Shown here piece by piece: positions 35,235 to 44,449 of a stretch of DNA of 64,000 nucleotides (positions within the stretch are counted from its first letter, which is position 1; the number at the start of each line of letters is the position of its first letter). The notes under the pieces are model-generated. The model was given only the letters and a program-made list of their open reading frames with translations. It did no database searches and was not told where the DNA came from. Both the position numbers and the translations under genes were made by a program. The stretch comes from Paenibacillus qinlingensis (lineage in GTDB: Bacteria; Bacillota; Bacilli; Paenibacillales; NBRC-103111). Location: assembly GCF_013204845.1 (NCBI RefSeq), contig NZ_JABMKY010000029.1, positions 53,766-117,765 of the forward strand, written 5' to 3'.

Positions 35235-36227
35235 ATGAACAACAAGGTACCGAATTTACACGAGGCTTATCAGGGCATATTCAGAATCGGGGCTGCTGTT
35301 AGCACGAAGATCATCCGATCCGAAGGAAACTTCATCGCCCAGCATTATAACAGCATTACAGCGGAGAACCAGATGAAGTTTGGGGAGATCCATCCAGAGG
35401 AAGAGCGGTACACATTTGAGGCAGCGGATGAAATCATGGATTTCGCCATGCAGAACGGGATTGCCGTTCGGGGGCATACGATGGTCTGGCACAATCAAAC
35501 CTCCGATTGGATATTCGAAGGCCCTTCTGGCGGTACAGCCAGCAAAGAAATGGTTCTCTTGCGGATGCAGGAGCATATTCGTACGGTAGCCGGTCGCTAC
35601 AAGGGCAAGGTGTATGCGTGGGATGTCGTCAATGAAGCGATAGAAGATAAGGCGGACCTGGTCATGCGTAATACCAAGTGGTTGGAGATCCTGGGTGAGG
35701 ATTATATCCGTCATGCTTTCGAGGCAGCACATGAAGCCGATCCGAATGCACTTTTATTCTATAATGACTACAACGAGACAGAGCCTGTCAAACGGGATAA
35801 GATTTATCATCTCGTCCGTTCATTGAAGGACAAGGGAGTTCCTATTCACGGTATCGGTATGCAGGGACATTGGAATATCCATGGTCCTTCCTTGGATGAA
35901 ATTCGGCAAGCGATCGAGATTTACGCTTCCCTCGATCTGGAGCTTCACATCACCGAGTTAGATCTCTCCATGTTTCAATTTGAGGACATGCGAACCGATC
36001 TATTGGTACCCACTGAGCAGATGGTGGAGCTTCAGGAGCAGCGGTACGAGGATATCTTCAGGCTATTTAAAGAATATCGAGGAGTCATTACGTCGGTAAC
36101 GTTCTGGGGAGCGGCTGATAACTATACATGGTTGGACAACTTTCCTGTTCGCGGCAGAAAGAATTGGCCGTTTCTATTCGATGGAGATCTCCGTCCTAAG
36201 CAAGCATTTTGGCGTGTAATCAGGTAG
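35235..36227 (+). CDS. Intracellular GH10 endo-beta-1,4-xylanase
   Basis: A 330-residue single-domain GH10 enzyme without signal peptide. The (beta/alpha)8 barrel contains TAENQMKFGEIHPEE, HTMVWHNQTSDW, the acid/base Glu134 in WDVVNEAIED and the nucleophile Glu241 in HITELDLSMF. It should cleave imported xylo-oligosaccharides or aldouronates in the cytoplasm, like XynA2 of Paenibacillus sp. JDR-2. AGGAGG lies 11 bases before the ATG. Its promoter must lie within or after the repeat block. Confidence 0.95.
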   Translation: MNNKVPNLHEAYQGIFRIGAAVSTKIIRSEGNFIAQHYNSITAENQMKFGEIHPEEERYTFEAADEIMDFAMQNGIAVRGHTMVWHNQTSDWIFEGPSGGTASKEMVLLRMQEHIRTVAGRYKGKVYAWDVVNEAIEDKADLVMRNTKWLEILGEDYIRHAFEAAHEADPNALLFYNDYNETEPVKRDKIYHLVRSLKDKGVPIHGIGMQGHWNIHGPSLDEIRQAIEIYASLDLELHITELDLSMFQFEDMRTDLLVPTEQMVELQEQRYEDIFRLFKEYRGVITSVTFWGAADNYTWLDNFPVRGRKNWPFLFDGDLRPKQAFWRVIR

Positions 36228-36294
36228 GCAAATTGACATAATTGAGGGGGGATTATTCTTTATTTTGAGTATGTGAAGCCAATTGCCTAAGTTG

Positions 36295-36330
36295 TAGAAT
36301 GAAATTGGAATAAAATTGTAAGCGATTGCA
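36295..36330 (+). promoter_or_regulatory. Promoter and cre-like site of the secreted xylanase
   Basis: A -10-like TAGAAT (36295-36300) is followed by TGTAAGCGATTGCA (36317-36330), one mismatch from the CcpA consensus, ending just before the ribosome binding site. Confidence 0.5.
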
Positions 36331-36347
36331 GAAAGAGGAGGATGAGA

Positions 36348-39300
36348 ATGCTTGTGAGAAAACAACTTCATGTATGGATGGCAATCGTGCTGCTGTTTGG
36401 GATGATCGCCCCCCAACTTCTAGTACCCGTGATGGCATCGGCTGCCGGCAATACGGTCGTATTGTCCCAAAGTTTTGAAGACGACCAAACTGGCGGTTGG
36501 GTTAAGGTATCCTGGATGGGAGACGGTTTAATTGCCGTGACGTCGGCAACGGCCTCCGCTGGCTCCAAATCCCTGGCGATGACGAACCGTGCTGCAAGTA
36601 ATAGCTCCCCGTTCCTGGATTTGACTTCATACACACAAGCTGGCCATACGTATGATTTGTCACTGAAGCTTAAAGTCGGAGCAGGAACCGATAATTTCCA
36701 TATCGCTTCTAATGTCGATGCTGCCTCACTGACCAACAAATATCCATGGCTGGTAGTGAATAAGTCGGTTAGTTCCACCGAATGGACCACTTTTGAACTA
36801 AAGGGATACGAGCTTCCAGGGGATACGAAGTCGTTCAAAATTTGGGTCGAGTCGGATTCAGCTTCCACCACGACCGAGGACCTCTATATCGATGAAGTAC
36901 AGTTAACGGATGTTACGCCGTCTGCACCAGTTGATTCGGGAACAGTTGACCAAACTGGGGTCCAATCCTCCTTTGAGGACGGACAAGGAAATTGGGTGCG
37001 CAGAAACGGCTCCGGCAATATCGATATTTCGACGGCAGACAATCACACCGCAAGCGGCTCCAAGAGCTTGCTGACCACGGTATCCGAGCAATATGATGGG
37101 CCTTTGCTGAACGTCCTTGGCAAGATGTCCAAGGGCTACAAGTACAATTTGTCGACTTGGGTAAAAATGGCTCCAGGACAATCCCCCACTGTATTGCGGC
37201 TTTCTGTACAGAGCGGCGATAGTACATATACGAATGTTTCGTCAAACGTGACTGTAACTTCTGATCAATGGGTACAATTGACCGGTGCGTTTACCGTTGC
37301 TGCCACTCCGACCGTATTGAATGCATACGTGGAAGTAGCCAACAAGTACGAAGATGCAAGATCCTTCTATATAGACGATTTCGATTTGTCCTATGTGGGT
37401 CAAGTATCCGGGCCGAAGCCGATTCAAACGGATATTGATCCTTTGAAGGACATTTATGCGGACAACTTTAAAGTCGGTGCTGCCGTAACAGGAGATCAGC
37501 TTACTTCCGATGTTCACACGCTTCTAGATTATCACTATAGCTCCCTCGTAGCTGAGAATGCTACAAAACCGGGTTCTCTGGAACCGACAGAAGGGCAATG
37601 GAACTGGACGGAAGCAGACAAGATCGCACAATATGCCAAAGATCACATGATGAATTTCCGGCTGCATACCCTTGCTTGGCATTCGCAGGCTGCGGAATGG
37701 ATGTTTAAGGATGCGCAAGGTCAGCCGCTTGCAGCTACACCGGAGAATAAACAGTTGGTGCTTGACCGTCTGACGACGTATATTCAAACCGTGGCGCGTC
37801 ACTATAGTTCCATGGAAGTGCCAATTAATGCCGTCGACGTGGTCAATGAAGTTATTGATCCGGGACAGCCGGATGGCATGCGGAAGAGCGAGTGGTATAC
37901 GCTGACTGGCTTGGATTTCATCCGTACAGCCTTTAGGGTTGCGCGTCAAGAATTGCCAAACGCTAAACTATATATCAACGATTACAGTACGCAGGATCCG
38001 GCCAAACGCGACTTTTTGTTTAATTTGGTGACTAAACTAAAAGGCGAGGGAGTTCCAATTGACGGTGTGGGTCATCAAACGCACATCAGCATAGGTGGCC
38101 CCTCCATCGAGCAAATTTCTGATTCCATACGGAAATTTGGAGAAGCCGGACTCGACAATCAAATAACGGAGCTTGACGTTTCGGTTTATACCGACAACAG
38201 CTCCACCAGCTATGAGGATACCAGCCTTGTGAAACAAGGCTACCGTTATAAGCAATTGTTCCAAGAGCTTGTTCGGTTGGACAATGAGGGCAAACAGGCT
38301 GCCTCGAACACGCAGGCCTATAATCCTGACGGATGGATCAGCAATGTTACGATATGGGGGATTGCAGATGACCATACCTGGCTTGATAACCAAGGTACAA
38401 CCCGTAAAGATGCTCCTTTCCCATTCGATGTGCAGTATCAAGCCAAATATGCTTATTGGGGAATGATTGAAGCCGTAAAGACGTTGACACCCTCCCATCT
38501 GCCAATAACCGCGCAGACAGCAAATACAGCGAAAGGTACACCGGCTAATGCTTCGGATCCGGTTTGGAACACGGTTCCGGCATTGAAAACGCAACAATTA
38601 GGTACCCTTCAGGCCGAAGTGAAAACCTTGTGGGATGAACAACATGTGTATGCCCGCGTAGCGGTCAAAGACATGACCAAAACCGCGACGGATCTAATAG
38701 AACTCTTCGTGGATGACAACGGCATTAAGAAATATACATTCGCACGAAATGATGCTCGAATTACAGAAGGAACCGACGGTTATGTGTTGCAAGCATCAAT
38801 CCCGATGGCAGGCACATTAGGCAAGGGAGTGAAGTTTGACGTAAGAGCCACCGATAAGGGGATTAATGACGGTACGGAGCATGGGAGCAATGGCGTTATC
38901 GTATCTTGGAGTGATCCACGGAACACGCAGGACAACGACTTGCTTGGTTACGGGATCTTGACTTATATCGATGCCGTAAAAGTGGCAAGTGCTTCTTACG
39001 GAACGCCTGCAATCGATGGCGAAATGGACAGCAAGTGGGCGAATGCGCCAGTTTATACAACTGATGTACTGGTAGAGCAGCATAACAATGCAGTCGCCAA
39101 AGCTCAATTGCGTGCCATGTGGGATAAGGATAACCTCTATGTCTATGCGGTTGTGCTAGACAGCAATTTGAGCGATGCCAATGCCAACGCATGGGAGCAG
39201 GATTCGATGGAGATTTTCGTTGATCAGAACAACGGAAAAACGGACAGTTACCAAGGTGACGATGGTCAATACCGGATTAATTTCAAGAATATAAAGACCG

Positions 39301-40556
39301 TCGGCGGACATGCAACCCAGAATAACTATACATCGGCTACCAAAATTATTAATGGAGGTTACGTTGTAGAAACGGCTATAGCGCTGGATACGATTACTCC
39401 ACAAGCTGGAACCGTGATCGGATTTGACTTTCAGGTTAATAATGATCAAGACGGAGGAAGCCGTGACAGCGTATTTGCTTGGAGCGATCCAACAGGGCAA
39501 TCCTATCAGAATACTTCGAGATTCGGCGTTATGAAGCTTGAGCAAGTGCAGCCTTCCGACCCGTCGACCTCGCAGACTTCCTCTTCCTCTATCTCGCCTC
39601 CAATACTGGAAGGGTCAGTTAAGGTACAAAAAGACACAGACGGCAAGATAGAGAATAATGGAGCGACCGTTAACTTGCCGGCAGGAGCAATAGGAAGTGA
39701 CATATATGTAAGCATTAAAAAGTTGAGTGACACCTCACAACTGAAGCCGGATCCGGATTTGAAGCTGGCTGGAGATGTGTACGAGATTATCAAGGACGTA
39801 GCTGGATCGTTCCAGAAACCAGTCAGTATTACCCTACCGTTCAACACCAGCTTGTTGGATGATGAGCATGAGGTGGCCCTGTACTGGTACAATGAAGAAA
39901 CCGGCAAATGGATAAAATTGGACGATATTAAGATTGACTTGGTAAAAGGCACCGTTTCCGGCAGCGTGACGCACTTCACCAAGTTTGCCGTATTGGCGGC
40001 AGCAAAGTCAGCATCGGTCAAACCTCCGGCCTTGACTGATATTAAAGGACACTGGGCGGAAGCAGGTATCCAAGAACTTGTAAAAGCAGGCGTGATTGAC
40101 GGTTACCAAGACGGCACATTCCAGCCCGATTCAAATATAACAAGAGCCGAGTTCGTATCCATAATCGTCAAAGCTTTTCATCTGAACGCTGCAAGCGGAA
40201 CTGATTTCGCTGATACTGCCAGTCACTGGGCGAAGGAAGCCATTGCAACCACTGCGGAGCTGGGAATCGTGGATGGCTATGAGGACGGAACTTTCGGCCC
40301 AGATGCCAACATCACCCGGGAACAAATGGCCGTAATCCTTGCACGTGCCGCACAGTTGGCATCTGCCAACAGCGGCTTGGATTATAAGGATAGTGGAGAC
40401 GTCTCCCCCTGGGCACAAGGGCCGCTTGCGGCTTTGACCGCTAAGGGTGTGTTCAACGGTTACGAAGACGGTTTGCTGAAGCCGAAAGCTTTCAGTACTC
40501 GCGCAGAAGCGGTGGTTATCATCATTAGGATTATGGATGCTCAACACGTGCAATAA
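36348..40556 (+). CDS. Secreted SLH-anchored modular GH10 xylanase (CBM22-CBM22-GH10-CBM9-CBM9-SLH)
   Basis: A 1402-residue exported enzyme. The signal peptide (1-33) ends MASA-AGN. Modules: two CBM22-like domains (about 28-184 and 203-351), GH10 barrel (361-714) with acid/base Glu501 in VDVVNEVID and nucleophile Glu608 in QITELDVSVY, two CBM9-like domains (718-877, degenerate, and 881-1064 with DSMEIFVDQ), a Ser/Thr linker, a ZU5-like domain (1090-1224) and three SLH repeats to the C-terminus. The layout is that of Paenibacillus XynA1-type surface xylanases. It degrades xylan while bound to the wall. GAGGAGG six bases upstream selects this ATG over one two codons earlier. A cre-like site precedes it. 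The C-terminal 939 bases are shared with the anchor gene at 16252. Confidence 0.95.
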   Translation: MLVRKQLHVWMAIVLLFGMIAPQLLVPVMASAAGNTVVLSQSFEDDQTGGWVKVSWMGDGLIAVTSATASAGSKSLAMTNRAASNSSPFLDLTSYTQAGHTYDLSLKLKVGAGTDNFHIASNVDAASLTNKYPWLVVNKSVSSTEWTTFELKGYELPGDTKSFKIWVESDSASTTTEDLYIDEVQLTDVTPSAPVDSGTVDQTGVQSSFEDGQGNWVRRNGSGNIDISTADNHTASGSKSLLTTVSEQYDGPLLNVLGKMSKGYKYNLSTWVKMAPGQSPTVLRLSVQSGDSTYTNVSSNVTVTSDQWVQLTGAFTVAATPTVLNAYVEVANKYEDARSFYIDDFDLSYVGQVSGPKPIQTDIDPLKDIYADNFKVGAAVTGDQLTSDVHTLLDYHYSSLVAENATKPGSLEPTEGQWNWTEADKIAQYAKDHMMNFRLHTLAWHSQAAEWMFKDAQGQPLAATPENKQLVLDRLTTYIQTVARHYSSMEVPINAVDVVNEVIDPGQPDGMRKSEWYTLTGLDFIRTAFRVARQELPNAKLYINDYSTQDPAKRDFLFNLVTKLKGEGVPIDGVGHQTHISIGGPSIEQISDSIRKFGEAGLDNQITELDVSVYTDNSSTSYEDTSLVKQGYRYKQLFQELVRLDNEGKQAASNTQAYNPDGWISNVTIWGIADDHTWLDNQGTTRKDAPFPFDVQYQAKYAYWGMIEAVKTLTPSHLPITAQTANTAKGTPANASDPVWNTVPALKTQQLGTLQAEVKTLWDEQHVYARVAVKDMTKTATDLIELFVDDNGIKKYTFARNDARITEGTDGYVLQASIPMAGTLGKGVKFDVRATDKGINDGTEHGSNGVIVSWSDPRNTQDNDLLGYGILTYIDAVKVASASYGTPAIDGEMDSKWANAPVYTTDVLVEQHNNAVAKAQLRAMWDKDNLYVYAVVLDSNLSDANANAWEQDSMEIFVDQNNGKTDSYQGDDGQYRINFKNIKTVGGHATQNNYTSATKIINGGYVVETAIALDTITPQAGTVIGFDFQVNNDQDGGSRDSVFAWSDPTGQSYQNTSRFGVMKLEQVQPSDPSTSQTSSSSISPPILEGSVKVQKDTDGKIENNGATVNLPAGAIGSDIYVSIKKLSDTSQLKPDPDLKLAGDVYEIIKDVAGSFQKPVSITLPFNTSLLDDEHEVALYWYNEETGKWIKLDDIKIDLVKGTVSGSVTHFTKFAVLAAAKSASVKPPALTDIKGHWAEAGIQELVKAGVIDGYQDGTFQPDSNITRAEFVSIIVKAFHLNAASGTDFADTASHWAKEAIATTAELGIVDGYEDGTFGPDANITREQMAVILARAAQLASANSGLDYKDSGDVSPWAQGPLAALTAKGVFNGYEDGLLKPKAFSTRAEAVVIIIRIMDAQHVQ
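39618..40556 (+). repeat. 939-bp duplicated ZU5-like/SLH cassette, copy 2
   Basis: Direct repeat of 16882-17820, ungapped, lying 22,736 bases downstream in the same orientation. Confidence 0.85.
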
Positions 40557-40578
40557 CACCAGCAAAGAATAGAAAGAA

Positions 40579-40620
40579 GGCTGTCCGCACATGGATGACA
40601 TGTGCGGCAGCTTTGTTTTT
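40579..40620 (+). terminator. Terminator after the secreted xylanase
   Basis: GCTG-CCGCACATG pairs with CATGTGCGGCAGC (one bulged T) and is followed by TTTGTTTTT. Confidence 0.85.
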
Positions 40621-40682
40621 GGGCTTTTGGAGCGGAATGGAGCTAACTGGAAAAAATATATCCGAAGGGAGAATAATGATCC

Positions 40683-41750
40683 ATGAAAAGCAGGAACGTG
40701 ACGGCAGTGCCTGCCGAATATTTTAAGTCAGCGAATGAAGAGCTTCAAGGTACGGTTCAAGAGGTTTCCTATAAGGTAAGTAACTATATTGATAGGAATC
40801 GACAGCTTGTAACAGATCGGAACATTGATTGGAGTGAAGCAGGAAGAGAAACGGTTGCGGGAGATACCATAATGAAGAAATGCAACGTTTACTTACCTGC
40901 TGCTTATGACCCAGATGACTCTGTCAAATACAATGTCATGTATTTGCTTCATGGCGTAGGCGGAGATCAATATGAGTGGTTAAGCAGCAACGGTAAAGTT
41001 GACGGACGATTTATCATTTGCAATCTATTTGACAATCTCATTGCCAACGGTGATATCGATCCGTTGATCGTCGTATTTCCTAACGGAAGAAGCGCGTATG
41101 ACTGGACAGACACCTCCTTCAATCCCGAAGGAACCAATATGCTGGGATTCTATTACTTTGATTATGAGCTGAGATATGATCTGATTCCATGTATAGAATC
41201 CACTTACAAAACCTTCGCAGATATAACAGATACCTCCCATGAGGGAATCATATATAACCGCACCCACAGAGCGATTGCTGGGCTTTCGATGGGGGGAATG
41301 CAAGCGCTGAATCTGATCATCGGTGGTTATCGGCATGATTCAACGCGTATCACTGGCACAGAGAGTGCCTGGAATAACGAGTTGGATAAGACAGTGCTCG
41401 CACCAGGGATGATAGATTTGTTCGCTTATGTGGGTACTTTTTCAAACGCTCCTACGTCGAGTGATGGTACAACGCTTGGAGACAGTCTTGCTTCTTGCGT
41501 ACATAATCTTCATTTACTATATACCACATGTGGCGATGCAGACGGAGTAGCGAATGGCAGCTATATAAAATCTATAGATGGGTTTAGACACCAATCGGAG
41601 AATCATCTTAATCATTTTTATCAAATTCTGATTAAGGATGGTTTCCATGATTTTCATGTTTGGAATAACGGTGTGTACAATTTTAGTCGATTGATATTTA
41701 GAAATTGTGATGATGATGGAAGGTCCCATATTATAAGTAAAACTATTTAA
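40683..41750 (+). CDS. Esterase D-type carbohydrate esterase (CE1-like, feruloyl/acetyl-xylan esterase)
   Basis: A 355-residue alpha/beta-hydrolase without signal peptide. It shows NVYLPAAYDP and VMYLLHGVGGD (oxyanion region), nucleophile Ser202 in GLSMGG, and a C-terminal catalytic His in FHDFHVW. This order is typical of PF00756 esterases, which remove feruloyl or acetyl groups from xylan side chains. Its position directly after two xylanases supports that role, acting on imported fragments. The ATG follows AAGGGAG at 11 bases; an ATG seven bases earlier is out of frame. Confidence 0.85.
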   Translation: MKSRNVTAVPAEYFKSANEELQGTVQEVSYKVSNYIDRNRQLVTDRNIDWSEAGRETVAGDTIMKKCNVYLPAAYDPDDSVKYNVMYLLHGVGGDQYEWLSSNGKVDGRFIICNLFDNLIANGDIDPLIVVFPNGRSAYDWTDTSFNPEGTNMLGFYYFDYELRYDLIPCIESTYKTFADITDTSHEGIIYNRTHRAIAGLSMGGMQALNLIIGGYRHDSTRITGTESAWNNELDKTVLAPGMIDLFAYVGTFSNAPTSSDGTTLGDSLASCVHNLHLLYTTCGDADGVANGSYIKSIDGFRHQSENHLNHFYQILIKDGFHDFHVWNNGVYNFSRLIFRNCDDDGRSHIISKTI

Positions 41751-41811
41751 TGTTTTTGGCGATACTTGCTAGCGCCAAGATATACAGGATAGTTATCCAT
41801 AATTAACAACT

Positions 41812-41848
41812 GCGTTCATTCCATGGGGTGAACGCTTATTTTATTTTT
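41812..41848 (+). terminator. Terminator after the esterase
   Basis: GCGTTCA/TGAACGC stem followed by TTATTTTATTTTT. A smaller TTGGCG/CGCCAA hairpin (41756-41778) precedes it. Confidence 0.75.
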
Positions 41849-41893
41849 GGGCAAACTCGTTATCAATCGGATCATCAGGAGTATTCTATGATA

Positions 41894-41910
41894 TATCGAT
41901 TTTTCATAAA
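41894..41910 (+). promoter_or_regulatory. Candidate AraC-regulator operator upstream of the cupin operon
   Basis: The 17-mer TATCGATTTTTCATAAA is repeated exactly at 44236-44252 in front of the AraC regulator gene at the other end of the same cluster. Confidence 0.55.
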
Positions 41911-42009
41911 AAATATCGCCTTTTTCCATTTACTATCCAGTTTGTCAAGCCTATGATTAATGTATCAAAATGTTTAACACAACTCATATTTGAAAAGGAG
42001 TTTTAATGT

Positions 42010-42390
42010 ATGAAAAAAACAGATTTTATCGAAAACAAGTCTCAAGCGTATGAGACTCGTCAAAATTGCCATGGTGGGACAGGTCCTTTTCAGTTAAAGG
42101 ATATTATTCAAACGGTTGCATCAAGCGATAGGCAGTACATCAAATTCATTCATGATGATATCATCCCGCCAGGTTCTACCTTCGGCTATCACCAACATAA
42201 CAGCGATGCTCCGATGGAAGAGTGGTATTATTGCATTTCTGGCCACGGAATCATGGAGCTTGATGGTAACCAATACGAGATGTCGGCCGGCGACATAAGC
42301 GTCTGCCGTGCAAGCGGCAGTCACGGTCTTATTAATAACGGTCCAGAGGATTTAAGAATTATCGTGATCTATGCTTCTGAAATAAAATAA
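42010..42390 (+). CDS. Small cupin-domain protein
   Basis: A 126-residue single cupin. Metal-site candidates are H and E in GYHQHNSDAPMEEWYYCISG and the late His in ASGSHGL. Such proteins are often sugar isomerases or epimerases or sensors of a small ligand. AAAAGGAG precedes the ATG. It is followed after 13 bases by an oxidoreductase with which it forms an operon. The substrate is unknown. Confidence 0.85.
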   Translation: MKKTDFIENKSQAYETRQNCHGGTGPFQLKDIIQTVASSDRQYIKFIHDDIIPPGSTFGYHQHNSDAPMEEWYYCISGHGIMELDGNQYEMSAGDISVCRASGSHGLINNGPEDLRIIVIYASEIK

Positions 42391-42403
42391 AGGGGGGATA
42401 AAC

Positions 42404-43456
42404 GTGAATAACAGAAAACTTAAAGTAGGTGTAGTCGGATTAACTGTGGGGGCAAGTCATGTTAAAGACTACGCTAGCAGCGACACCGTGAAAGAAATTG
42501 TGTTGTGTGACGTTGATGAATCAAGACTGAAAGAGATAGGCGACACATATAACATTTCAAAAAAATATACGGATTTCGAGAAGATGCTGAAAGAGGAAAA
42601 TTTGGATGCGATTAGCCTTGCAGTTCCTAATTTCTTGCATATGAGGCTTTCCATTCAGGCGATGGAAGCGGGCGTGCATGTACTGTGTGAAAAGCCTATG
42701 GCGAGAAATGCAGCAGAGGCGAGAAAAATGCTTGAAGCCGCTCAAAAGCACAACAAAAAGTTGATGATCAACTTCAATCAGCGTTTTCTACACGAATGCC
42801 AAACGTTAAAATCCGTGATTGACGAAGGCAAGCTCGGCGATATCTATTATGTGCGGACGCTGTGGCAACGAAGACGAGGGGTGCCATGGTGGTATCCGCT
42901 TTCATCTGGAAAAGAAGTATGCGGCGGTGGAGCGCTTATTGATCTTGGCGTCCATATGCTTGACCGTGCGATGTGGCTTTGCGGGTATCCTGAGCCGGAT
43001 TGGGTACTAGGAAACAAGTTTTGCAAGGTCTCCAAGGACGAGGCTGCACGCAAAGGCATTCAGAATTTCGAGCTTGAAGACATGGGGGTAGCTATGTTTC
43101 GTATGAAGGGTGGGGTGATGCTTGAATTGGAAGCATCCTGGGCCAGTAACCGAGAGAACGAGGTAATTTCAACACGAATCTATGGCTCCAAGGGTGGTGC
43201 GGTCTTGCATAGAGTAGTAGGAGATGGGAATGCTGCGAGCCATAAATTGTTTTTGGAAATCGGCGGAGAGGTTCAAGACATTCCTTTAGATGATAAGGGT
43301 ATTTCAAAAATGCCAAATGTTCGGCAAGCGTTTTTGAATGCCATTGTCAATGATGAAGAGGTACCTTGCACGCCTCAACAGGGACTTCAAATTACACAAA
43401 TGCTAGATATGGTTTATTTGAGCGCTGAAAATGGCACGCCCGTCCAATTTGAATGA
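42404..43456 (+). CDS. Gfo/Idh/MocA-family NAD(P)-dependent oxidoreductase
   Basis: A 350-residue dehydrogenase. The N-terminal Rossmann fold carries the unusual nucleotide loop VGLTVGASH in place of GxGxxG, followed by the conserved EKPMARN (EKP) motif near residue 96 and a C-terminal alpha/beta substrate domain from about 125, with GGGALIDLGVHMLDRA. Family members oxidise or interconvert sugars and inositols. The start is GTG behind GGGGGG. Coupled with the cupin, it probably handles a sugar or sugar acid from the surrounding glycan pathways; the substrate cannot be named. Confidence 0.9.
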   Translation: MNNRKLKVGVVGLTVGASHVKDYASSDTVKEIVLCDVDESRLKEIGDTYNISKKYTDFEKMLKEENLDAISLAVPNFLHMRLSIQAMEAGVHVLCEKPMARNAAEARKMLEAAQKHNKKLMINFNQRFLHECQTLKSVIDEGKLGDIYYVRTLWQRRRGVPWWYPLSSGKEVCGGGALIDLGVHMLDRAMWLCGYPEPDWVLGNKFCKVSKDEAARKGIQNFELEDMGVAMFRMKGGVMLELEASWASNRENEVISTRIYGSKGGAVLHRVVGDGNAASHKLFLEIGGEVQDIPLDDKGISKMPNVRQAFLNAIVNDEEVPCTPQQGLQITQMLDMVYLSAENGTPVQFE

Positions 43457-43473
43457 TGGACTGAAAAAGCATT

Positions 43474-44214
43474 TCAATTACGAAATCTGCTTGGAGACAT
43501 TCCTGTTTTTGATTGAAAAAAACGAGAAAAATTATAGATATCCGAAAAGCCGCAACTGCTTGCAATGTCCGTGATACTTAGCGTAGACATGCGTAACAGA
43601 GTCTTGGCTGTATCCAATCTGCAGTTCTGCAGATACGCGTAGGGTGTAACACCACGTTCCTGTTTAAAAATGCGAATAAAATGATCTGTCGTAAGAGAAA
43701 AGTTCTGGGCAAGTTCGCTCATATCATATTGCTGCTCCGGGTGTTGTTGAAACATACGGCATAGCTCATTCATTTTTATTGTATATGCTCCGGTTGCTGT
43801 TGGCGTTATATGTTGATATTCCGTAATAAGTGCTTGCAGCCATACTTCCATTTGCATTATGTTGTTTCTCTCTTCTGCTAAACGAAAGCGATTGAAAAGC
43901 TCAAGTACAAAATGATATTGATCAAAATGACGATGCTCAGGCAAGTCACACAAGATATCCGGGTTTTGCAATGTGAAATCAATGTAACGTACATCGAGAC
44001 TGGTATGCTCACTTTGATAAGCGTCGACCTCGTTCTGATAATTGATAAAAAAAACATCGCCTATGCTTAATTTGTAGCAGTTCTTGCCTAGCCTGATTTG
44101 ACCTTCTCCGCCCCAAATACTCCACAAGGTAAAGCCTGGATGACAACCGACGGGAACATGCCATTTCCATTCTGGAACGCAGTGTTTCCCGTTATGCATT
44201 GATAGGATGTCCAT
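43474..44214 (-). CDS. AraC-family regulator with cupin sensor domain
   Basis: A 246-residue regulator. An N-terminal cupin-like ligand domain (residues 5-135) is followed by an AraC double helix-turn-helix (about 145-245) with ITDIASSCGFSDIYNFSRFF. It is convergent with the cupin/oxidoreductase operon, with only 17 bases between stops. GGAGTG precedes the ATG. The same 17-mer occurs before it and before the operon, suggesting that it controls both. Confidence 0.9.
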   Translation of the reverse strand: MDILSMHNGKHCVPEWKWHVPVGCHPGFTLWSIWGGEGQIRLGKNCYKLSIGDVFFINYQNEVDAYQSEHTSLDVRYIDFTLQNPDILCDLPEHRHFDQYHFVLELFNRFRLAEERNNIMQMEVWLQALITEYQHITPTATGAYTIKMNELCRMFQQHPEQQYDMSELAQNFSLTTDHFIRIFKQERGVTPYAYLQNCRLDTAKTLLRMSTLSITDIASSCGFSDIYNFSRFFQSKTGMSPSRFRN

Positions 44215-44235
44215 GTAATCACTCCGGTTAAAAAG

Positions 44236-44252
44236 TATCGATTTTTCATAAA
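44236..44252 (-). promoter_or_regulatory. Candidate operator upstream of the AraC regulator gene
   Basis: Exact copy of the 41894-41910 17-mer. Read on the gene's strand, a related AAATGAAA half-site lies about one and a half helical turns upstream, giving a direct-repeat arrangement usual for AraC proteins. Confidence 0.55.
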
Positions 44253-44449
44253 TATTGTTTCATTTATATCTCGGATAGTCAAGTCGAATGCTGGTTAGGA
44301 TTGCACGCAACCTAGAATCAACATTTATGATCGATCGATTACTTTTATTTTTACAAAATGACCATATAGAATTAATAAAATTCCTTAGTTCCTTTTATAT
44401 ACTTAAGTTGTTTGATAGAGCGATATATAAGGGCAAGGTGGTAGATTTA

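Noticed and set aside
44288..44449. N-terminal extension of the acetyltransferase by 54 residues
   Set aside because: No ribosome binding site at the upstream start and no family similarity. AAGGTGG lies eight bases before the ATG at 44450.
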